NCBI RefSeq assembly: GCF_000966975.1
Contig: NZ_JZWV01000084.1
Location: 1-24,823, forward strand
From: Streptomyces katrae
GTDB taxonomy: Bacteria > Actinomycetota > Actinomycetes > Streptomycetales > Streptomycetaceae
Length of the DNA: 24,823 nt
Direction of reading: 5' to 3'
Shown here: piece after piece, positions 19,426 to 24,823 of the stretch
Position numbering within the stretch: the stretch's first letter is position 1
Layout of the letters: each line of letters opens with the position of its first letter
Translations under genes and position numbers: made by a program
The notes under the pieces: model-generated
Database searches by the model: none
What the model saw: only the letters and a program-made list of their open reading frames with translations
Told to the model about the DNA's origin: nothing

Positions 19426-22400
19426 TCAGAGGACGGCGCCGTCCTTCGTCCTCCTGCGCAGGCTCGGCCGGCTGGAGCGGGCGAGGTCCTTCCACATGTC
19501 GGACAGACCGGTGACGGTGCGCGCCGCGAACAGCCTGCGGATGGACACCTCCTGGTTCAGCTCCGCCCTGATCAGGCCGACCAGCCGGATGGCCCGCAGG
19601 GAGTTGCCGCCGAGGTCGAAGAAGTCGTCGTCGATGCCCACCCGGTCGAGCTCCAGCACCTCGGCGAACGCCTCGGCGAGCACGCGTTCGGTGTCGTTGC
19701 GCGGTGCCCGGTAGGTCCCGGCGGCGGACTCGGGCTCCGGCAGCGCCGCCCGGTCCAGCCTCCCGTCCGCCGTCACCGGCAGGCCGTCGAGGACGGTGAA
19801 CACGGAGGGCACCAGGGACTCCGGCAGCCATCCGGCGGCGAACCGGCGCAGTTCCTCGGCCGATACGGTCCGGCCGGGCACCGGGACCACGTAGGCCACC
19901 AGCTGCTGGCGGCCCGCGCCGTCCTGCCGGACGGCCGCCGCGGACCGCGCCAGCCCGGTGTGCTCGGCGAGCACCTCCTCGATCTCGGCCAGTTCGACCC
20001 GGACGCCGCGCACCTCCGCCCGGGTGCCTGACGCGCCCACGTACTCCAGGAGGCCGTCGCTGCCCCACCGCACCCGGTCCCCGGTCCGGTACATCAGCGC
20101 GCCGGGCGGACCGGCGGGGCAGGGCACGAAGCGCTCGGCCGTCAGTGCGGCCCGCCCCGGATAGCCCCGGGCCACGCCGGGTCCGGCCACGTACAGCTCG
20201 CCGACGACGCCGACCGGGACGGGCGTGAGGCCCGGCCCGAGGACGTGCAGGGCGGCGCCGTCCGCCGGGCGGCCGACCGCGCCCGCGTGGCGCACCGGTT
20301 CGCCGGCGGCCAGCACGTGGCCGGCGGCGAACACGGTGGTCTCCACCGGGCCGTGGCCGTGGACGATCGTCAGGCCGGGGCAGGCCTCGCGGACCCGGCG
20401 CAGCGCGGCCGCGGGTGCGCGGTCGCCGCCGGTCCACACCTCGCGCAGCCCGGCGAGGCGTTCGGGGCGGTCCGCCGCGACCGCCGAGAACAGGCCCGCG
20501 GGCAGCCACACCGTGGAGATCCCGTCGCGCTCGCACGCCTCGGCGAGGGTGTCGACGTCGAGTCCGCCGGGGGGAGCGACGACCACCCGGCCGCCGTTCA
20601 GCAGGGGCGCCCAGAGTTCGAGGGCGAGGGCGGGGCCGGTGTGCGGGGCGTGCCACAGCACGGTGCCGCGGCCGGTCCGCCGGCGCTCATGGACAAACCG
20701 TGCCAGGCCGCGGTGCGTCAGGGCGACGGCGGCCCCGCCGGCCGGTGCGGAGCCGGGCAGCACTGCGGAGCCGGGCAGCACGGCCAGCAGGCCGGCCGGG
20801 CGCGGCGCGGGCGCGTCCTGCGGTACGGGGGCGCCGGCCTGGGAGAGGAGCTCCTCGAACACGGCCACCGGCAGGCCGGGGGCGTCCGGGAGCGCGGCGG
20901 GAGCGCCGGTGAGCAGGAGGCGCGCCGAGGCGGCGGCGGCCAGTTCAGCGGTCCGCCCGGCCGGGGCGGCCGGGTCGAGCGGCAGGTAGGCCCCGCCCGC
21001 CTTCACCACGCCCAGCAGGGCGACGGCCAGGTCCGCCGAGCGGGGCAGCGCGACCGCCACGACCGTCTCGGGCCCGACGCCCAGCCGGTGCAGCGCTCCG
21101 GCCAGGCGGGAGGCGCGTGCGTCCAGTTCGCGGTAGGAGAGCGCCAGGTCGCCGGAGACGAGCGCGAGGGCGTCGGGGTCCCGCCGGACCTGCTGGGCGA
21201 ACAGCTCCGGAATGGTCGCTTCCGCACCGGGTGCGTCCGGGTCGTCCGTGGCGTCGGGGCCGGCCGTGGTGGCCGGGGCCGCCGGCAGCTGGTCCCGTCC
21301 GGCGGCGGCCACCGCGTCCAGGGCGCCGACCGGCCGGTCGGCGCCGGCCACGGCGGCACGGACGTAGGCGATCAGCTCCTCGCCGATGAAGCGGAGTTCC
21401 GCGCGGTGGTAGAGGCCGGCGGGGGCGTCGAGCCGGACGTACAGGTCGCTGTCGGCGCTCCCGTCGGTGTAGACGCCGATCGACAGCTCCTCGAAGGTGC
21501 CCGTCGTCGCGCCGGAGTAGCGTGCCGGGCTGTCGCCGAAGTGGAGCTGCTCCGCGAACTCGACGACGTTCACGACGGCGCCGAAGCTGCCGCGGCCGCT
21601 CAGCACGGTTCCGGCGGCGCGCTGGATGTCCGAGTAGTGGCAGGCGGTGTGGTCGAAGATCTCGTAGGTCTCGTCGGCGAGGGTCTCGGCGACCTCGGCG
21701 AAGGTGGCACCGAGCGGCACCTTCGCGCGGACCGGGACCACGTTCACGGCCAGGCCCGGCGTCCGGCTCGCCACCCCGACCCGGTTGCTCACGGCCAGGG
21801 AGAACAGGAACTCCGGCCGGTCGCAGCGGTGCCGCAGGAAGACGGCCGCGGCGGCGGTCAGCAGCTGCGAGGTCCACACGCCCATGGACCGCGCGGCCTC
21901 GGTCCAGGTGTCCGCCTCGGCGCGCGGAACGGTCAGCGTCCGGCTCACCATGCCGATGGTCTCGGCCACTTCCGACCAGCGGTCGGCGCTGCTCAGCGGC
22001 TCGCAGAGCACGGCGCGCTGCGCGTCGGAGAGGGCGACGCGCGGGACCTGCGCGGGCGCGGGGGCGTCCCGCAGGTAGTCGCGCCAGAAGGCGGTGTCCT
22101 CGGTGAAGCGGGGGGAGGAGAGGTACTCCACCGCCTCGGCCGCGAAGGACTCCACGTCCCACGGGTGCGCCGGCTCCGGCACCCGTTCCCCGCGCACCAG
22201 CGCGGTGTACACCTCGGCGAGCCGCCGCGAGAGCAGGCCGCCGGCGCCGAAGCCGTCGGAGATGAGGTGGTGGTAGGCGATCACCAGGAGGGAGCGGTCC
22301 GCGGCGAGCCTGACGACGCCGAGCCGGAACAGCAGGTCCCGCTCCAGGTCGAAGGGTTGGCGGACCATCTCGGCCAGGGCTTCGCGGGCGGCCCGTTCGG

Positions 22401-22668
22401 GGTCGGCCTCGGCGGTGAGGTCGAGGAGGAACGGCTGCCAGTCCCCCAGGTCCCGGGGGACCAGCCGCAGTCCGGCGCCCTCGTCGACGAAGTTGACGCG
22501 CAGGACCTCCGCCTCGGCCATCACGTGCAGGAACGCGGAGCGGATGGCCTCCCCGTCCAGCCCGCCGGCCACGTCCCACATGGTCAGCGCGTGGTTGGGC
22601 GTGTCGGGCGCCATCTTCTGCGCCCGCCACATCCCTTCGTGCGCGGACGACACACCGAACGAAGGCAC
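19426..22668 (-). CDS. NRPS module C-A-PCP with a degenerate adenylation domain
   Basis: A 1080-residue nonribosomal peptide synthetase. The condensation domain (about 5-450) has an intact HHLISDG at 133-139. The adenylation-like domain (about 480-975) keeps A1 (LSYREL), A2 (KAGGAYLPLDP), A6 (GELYVAGPGVARGY) and A7 (YRTGD). A3 is lost: the TSGSTG-x-PKG loop is replaced by a stretch with VLPGSA twice (about 627-651). The FDxS of A4 reads GPAL, A8 is altered (VGASGTRAEVRG), and the A10 lysine is arginine (DGRLDR, Arg970). The PCP is sound (LGGNSL, Ser1023). No thioesterase or reductase follows. The GTG at 22668 has GAGGGG nine bases upstream; a TTG at 22755 would add 29 residues but lacks a ribosome site. 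It lies 3' of the PKS gene on the same strand, so it probably acts directly after it. Confidence 0.88.
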   Translation of the reverse strand: MPSFGVSSAHEGMWRAQKMAPDTPNHALTMWDVAGGLDGEAIRSAFLHVMAEAEVLRVNFVDEGAGLRLVPRDLGDWQPFLLDLTAEADPERAAREALAEMVRQPFDLERDLLFRLGVVRLAADRSLLVIAYHHLISDGFGAGGLLSRRLAEVYTALVRGERVPEPAHPWDVESFAAEAVEYLSSPRFTEDTAFWRDYLRDAPAPAQVPRVALSDAQRAVLCEPLSSADRWSEVAETIGMVSRTLTVPRAEADTWTEAARSMGVWTSQLLTAAAAVFLRHRCDRPEFLFSLAVSNRVGVASRTPGLAVNVVPVRAKVPLGATFAEVAETLADETYEIFDHTACHYSDIQRAAGTVLSGRGSFGAVVNVVEFAEQLHFGDSPARYSGATTGTFEELSIGVYTDGSADSDLYVRLDAPAGLYHRAELRFIGEELIAYVRAAVAGADRPVGALDAVAAAGRDQLPAAPATTAGPDATDDPDAPGAEATIPELFAQQVRRDPDALALVSGDLALSYRELDARASRLAGALHRLGVGPETVVAVALPRSADLAVALLGVVKAGGAYLPLDPAAPAGRTAELAAAASARLLLTGAPAALPDAPGLPVAVFEELLSQAGAPVPQDAPAPRPAGLLAVLPGSAVLPGSAPAGGAAVALTHRGLARFVHERRRTGRGTVLWHAPHTGPALALELWAPLLNGGRVVVAPPGGLDVDTLAEACERDGISTVWLPAGLFSAVAADRPERLAGLREVWTGGDRAPAAALRRVREACPGLTIVHGHGPVETTVFAAGHVLAAGEPVRHAGAVGRPADGAALHVLGPGLTPVPVGVVGELYVAGPGVARGYPGRAALTAERFVPCPAGPPGALMYRTGDRVRWGSDGLLEYVGASGTRAEVRGVRVELAEIEEVLAEHTGLARSAAAVRQDGAGRQQLVAYVVPVPGRTVSAEELRRFAAGWLPESLVPSVFTVLDGLPVTADGRLDRAALPEPESAAGTYRAPRNDTERVLAEAFAEVLELDRVGIDDDFFDLGGNSLRAIRLVGLIRAELNQEVSIRRLFAARTVTGLSDMWKDLARSSRPSLRRRTKDGAVL
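20747..20782. repeat. 18-bp tandem duplication inside the NRPS A domain
   Basis: Two 18-base units (20747-20764, 20765-20782) match at 17 of 18 positions. They encode VLPGSA twice, exactly where the A3 core motif should be. This suggests recent duplication in a segment no longer under selection for ATP binding. Confidence 0.75.
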
Positions 22669-22770
22669 ACAGATCAACCCCTCAGCAGACAGGCCCGGGA
22701 ATCGGCGGAACTCGCGGATCTCCCCCACCTTCGGGGAAGCGGTCCGGCCGTTCAAGACACCTGGGTGCCG

Positions 22771-22816
22771 GGCGGGACGGGCCGCCGCCGGGCCCGGGGC
22801 GTCCCGCCGGCGGGAC
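22771..22816 (-). other. Mutually exclusive stem-loops in the PKS-NRPS gap
   Basis: Segment 22800-22808 can pair with 22771-22779 (9 bp). Most of it (22801-22808) is also the first half of a 16-bp perfect palindrome (22801-22816). On the minus-strand message the palindrome forms first and the other stem would have to displace it. This could be a terminator or attenuator between the two genes, or simply GC-rich coincidence. Confidence 0.35.
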
Positions 22817-22845
22817 AGCGCCCGCGCGGCCCGGCCGCCGCGGGA

Positions 22846-24823
22846 TCAGCTCGGTGCGGCCGTGGCCAGCGAGGCCGCGATGTGCCCGGCGATGCGCCTC
22901 GGCGAGGGCTGGCGCAGCACCAGGTTCGCCCGGAGCTTCAGTCCGGTCGAGGCGGTCAGACGCTTGCTCAGCTCCGCGGACAGCAGGGAGTCGAACCCGA
23001 TCTCCTTGAACTCCTGGTCGGGGTCGACCGAGGCGCTGGAGGCGTGTCCGAGGACGACGGCGACCTTCTCCAGGACGTGTTCGAGCACGAGCGCCCGCGC
23101 GTCCTCCTCGGAGAGGGCGGCGAGCCGCTCCGGCAGGGGGACGGCGTGCTCCCCGCCGGCGGCCGGGTCCGCGGCCGGGACCTCCGCCCGCTCCGCCACG
23201 GGCGCCGGCGCGGCCGTGGGCGTGGAGGCCAGCCAGTACGGCCGGCGCTGGAAGGCGTACGTGGGGAGGTCCGCCCGCGGGCGCTCCCCGAACAGGGCGC
23301 TCCAGTCCACGGAACCGCCGCGGACGTGGAGTCCGGCCAGTGAGCCCAGGACGGACTCCACCTCGTCTCGGTCGCGCCGCGAGGAGGACAGGACCAGCGC
23401 GTCGTCGAGGTCCTCGACGATCTCCTGGACGGGGACGGTCAGCACCGGGTGCGGGCTCATCTCGATGAACACCCGGAAGCCGTCGTCGGCCAGCCCCCGG
23501 ACGGAGGATTCGAAAAGCACCTTTTCGCGGAGGTTGTCGTACCAGTACTCGGCGTCCAGCCGTGCGGTGTCGATGACCTCGCCGTACAGGGTCGAGCAGA
23601 AGGGGACCGCAGACGGCCGCGGGCGCACCCCGGCGAGCGGGCCGGTCACCTGCTCGCGGACCCGGGCCACGTGGTGGGAGTGGGAGGCGTAGTCCACGGC
23701 GATCCGCCGGGCCTGGACCCCGTCGGCCTTCATCTTCTCGACGAACTCGTCCAGTGCGTCCGGCTCCCCGGAGACGACCACCGAGCGGGGCCCGTTGACG
23801 ACGGCGACGCCCAGCCGGCCGTTCCACGGGGCGAGGCGCTGCGCCACGAGGTCCGCGGACTCGGCGACCGAGGCCATCCCGCCGTGCCCGATCAGGTCCA
23901 CCAGGGCCTTGCTGCGCAGGGCGACGACCCGGGCGGCGTCCCGCAGGGACAGCGCGCCGCTCACGCAGGCGGCGGCGATCTCGCCCTGGCTGTGCCCCAC
24001 CACCGCGCCCGGTTCCACGCCCCAGGAGCGCCACAGGCCGGCCAGGGAGACCATCATCGCGAACAGCGCCGGCTGGACCACGTCCACCCGGTCCAGGGAC
24101 GGCGCCCCCTCCACGCCGCGCACCACGTCGAGCAGCGACCAGTCGGCCCATTCGGACAGGGCGGCCGCGCAGTCGTCCAGGTGCCGGGCGAAGACCGGGA
24201 AGGTGTCGTACAGCTGCCGGCCCATGCCCACCCACTGCGATCCCTGCCCGGGGAACACGAAGGCGATGCCGCCGGGCTGCGCGGCCGTCCCGCGCACCAC
24301 CGCGGGGGACTCGGCGCCGCCGGCCAGTGCGGCCAGCGCGTCCAGCAGGCCCTCGCGGCCGCGGCCCAGCACCACCGCGCGGTGCTCGAACCGCGACCGG
24401 TGCGCCACCAGGGAGGCGCCGACGGCGGCGAGGTCGGCGTCCGAGTCGGCGTCGAGGAAGGCGCGCAGCCGGGCCGCCTGCCCCCGCAGGGCGGCCGCGC
24501 TCTTGCCGGAGAGCGCCCAGGGCACCAATCCCCCGGCGACCTCCGGCCCCGCGGCGGGCTCGGGCGCCGGCTCCTGCGGGGCCTCCTCCAGGATCACGTG
24601 GGCGTTGGTGCCGCTGACCCCGAACGAGGACACCCCGGCCCGCCGCGGACCGTCGGGCCGGGTCCACTCCCGGCCCTCCACGAGCAGTTCGACCCCGCCG
24701 GAGGACCAGTCGACGTGCCGGGAGGGCTCGCCCACGTGGAGGGTCCGGGGCAGGTACCGGTGGCGCAGGGCCATCACGGCCTTGATGACCCCGGCGACGC
24801 CGGCGGCGGCCTGGGCGTGCCCC
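22846..24823 (-). CDS. Type I polyketide synthase module KS-AT-ACP (5' part outside window)
   Basis: The last 658 residues of a modular PKS. The visible part opens in the KS C-terminus (GHAQAAAGVAGVIK, the second catalytic His motif, then GVSSFGVSGTNAHVILEEAP). The AT follows (about 185-480) with FVFPGQGSQWVGMG, RVDVVQP, GHSQGE (Ser278) and YASH (378-381); YASH and the RVDVVQ form indicate methylmalonyl-CoA. A linker ending in the usual post-AT LPTYAFQRRPYWL leads directly to an ACP with GFDSL (Ser612). No KR, DH or ER domain lies between AT and ACP, so the beta-keto group should stay unreduced. The chain ends about 30 residues after the ACP without a thioesterase. The NRPS gene follows on the same strand. 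Upstream modules cannot be judged. Confidence 0.93.
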   Translation of the reverse strand, partial: GHAQAAAGVAGVIKAVMALRHRYLPRTLHVGEPSRHVDWSSGGVELLVEGREWTRPDGPRRAGVSSFGVSGTNAHVILEEAPQEPAPEPAAGPEVAGGLVPWALSGKSAAALRGQAARLRAFLDADSDADLAAVGASLVAHRSRFEHRAVVLGRGREGLLDALAALAGGAESPAVVRGTAAQPGGIAFVFPGQGSQWVGMGRQLYDTFPVFARHLDDCAAALSEWADWSLLDVVRGVEGAPSLDRVDVVQPALFAMMVSLAGLWRSWGVEPGAVVGHSQGEIAAACVSGALSLRDAARVVALRSKALVDLIGHGGMASVAESADLVAQRLAPWNGRLGVAVVNGPRSVVVSGEPDALDEFVEKMKADGVQARRIAVDYASHSHHVARVREQVTGPLAGVRPRPSAVPFCSTLYGEVIDTARLDAEYWYDNLREKVLFESSVRGLADDGFRVFIEMSPHPVLTVPVQEIVEDLDDALVLSSSRRDRDEVESVLGSLAGLHVRGGSVDWSALFGERPRADLPTYAFQRRPYWLASTPTAAPAPVAERAEVPAADPAAGGEHAVPLPERLAALSEEDARALVLEHVLEKVAVVLGHASSASVDPDQEFKEIGFDSLLSAELSKRLTASTGLKLRANLVLRQPSPRRIAGHIAASLATAAPS

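Noticed and set aside
22669..22755. N-terminal docking domain on the NRPS from the upstream TTG start
   Set aside because: The 29 extra residues lack a ribosome site and show weaker third-position bias near their end. A GTG with GAGGGG upstream is better supported. Kept only as an alternative.
24000..24300. Malonyl-CoA-specific acyltransferase
   Set aside because: The motifs are YASH, GHSQG and RVDVVQ, which are methylmalonyl-type, not HAFH and GHSxG with the malonyl signature.
1..24823. Mobile element, prophage or integrase remnants
   Set aside because: I found no transposase, integrase, terminal inverted repeat pair, target duplication or tRNA fragment, and base composition is even apart from short regulatory AT-rich sites.

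Overview
The base composition (very high GC, strong G/C bias at codon third positions), the many GTG/TTG starts, the near absence of TTA codons and the gene families present all point to a Streptomyces or closely related actinomycete chromosome. The window holds 20 protein-coding genes that I can support. One of them runs off the right end. There are no tRNA or rRNA genes, no CRISPR arrays and no recognisable insertion sequence.

Left region (1-5.5 kb). A co-oriented cassette encodes an XRE-type helix-turn-helix regulator, an ImmA/IrrE-like zinc metallopeptidase with a TTA codon at residue 7, two paralogous seven-helix membrane proteins of the MAB_1171c/DUF6545 type, and an FAD-dependent monooxygenase. 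The last three genes are translationally coupled by 4-base overlaps. Two perfect inverted repeats with the same arms lie exactly 42 bp apart in front of the regulator. I read this as a repressor/protease relay feeding a membrane pair and an oxidase. It is the best candidate here for an undescribed system.

Middle region (5.5-12.3 kb). This part looks like ordinary chromosomal filling with some unusual pieces: a short orphan protein, a GNAT acetyltransferase, a secreted RidA-like protein, a structured intergenic region with two large stem-loops, a two-gene unit (small membrane protein plus HTH protein) behind twin GTCAAG-N5-CTTGAC operators, a stand-alone TOPRIM protein, a two-component flavin monooxygenase pair (CE1758/CE1759 type), and a PuuE-like polysaccharide deacetylase-family protein.

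Transport and regulation block (12.3-17.1 kb). A DHA2-type efflux pump is divergent from a MarR regulator over a triple 14-bp repeat. A second DHA2-type pump sits behind a 36-bp palindrome with no adjacent regulator gene. An alpha/beta hydrolase follows with a good promoter.

Right region (17.2 kb to the end). This is the edge of a hybrid polyketide/nonribosomal peptide cluster. An aminotransferase and a type II thioesterase run rightward. They converge on an NRPS (C-A-PCP) and a type I PKS module (KS-AT-ACP, the KS cut by the window edge), both leftward. The AT has methylmalonyl-type motifs and the module has no reductive domains. The NRPS adenylation domain has lost several core motifs, including the A3 loop and the A10 lysine, and probably cannot activate an amino acid in the usual way. 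No release domain is visible. Most transcription units end in long GC-rich hairpins without U-tracts, as is usual in Streptomyces.
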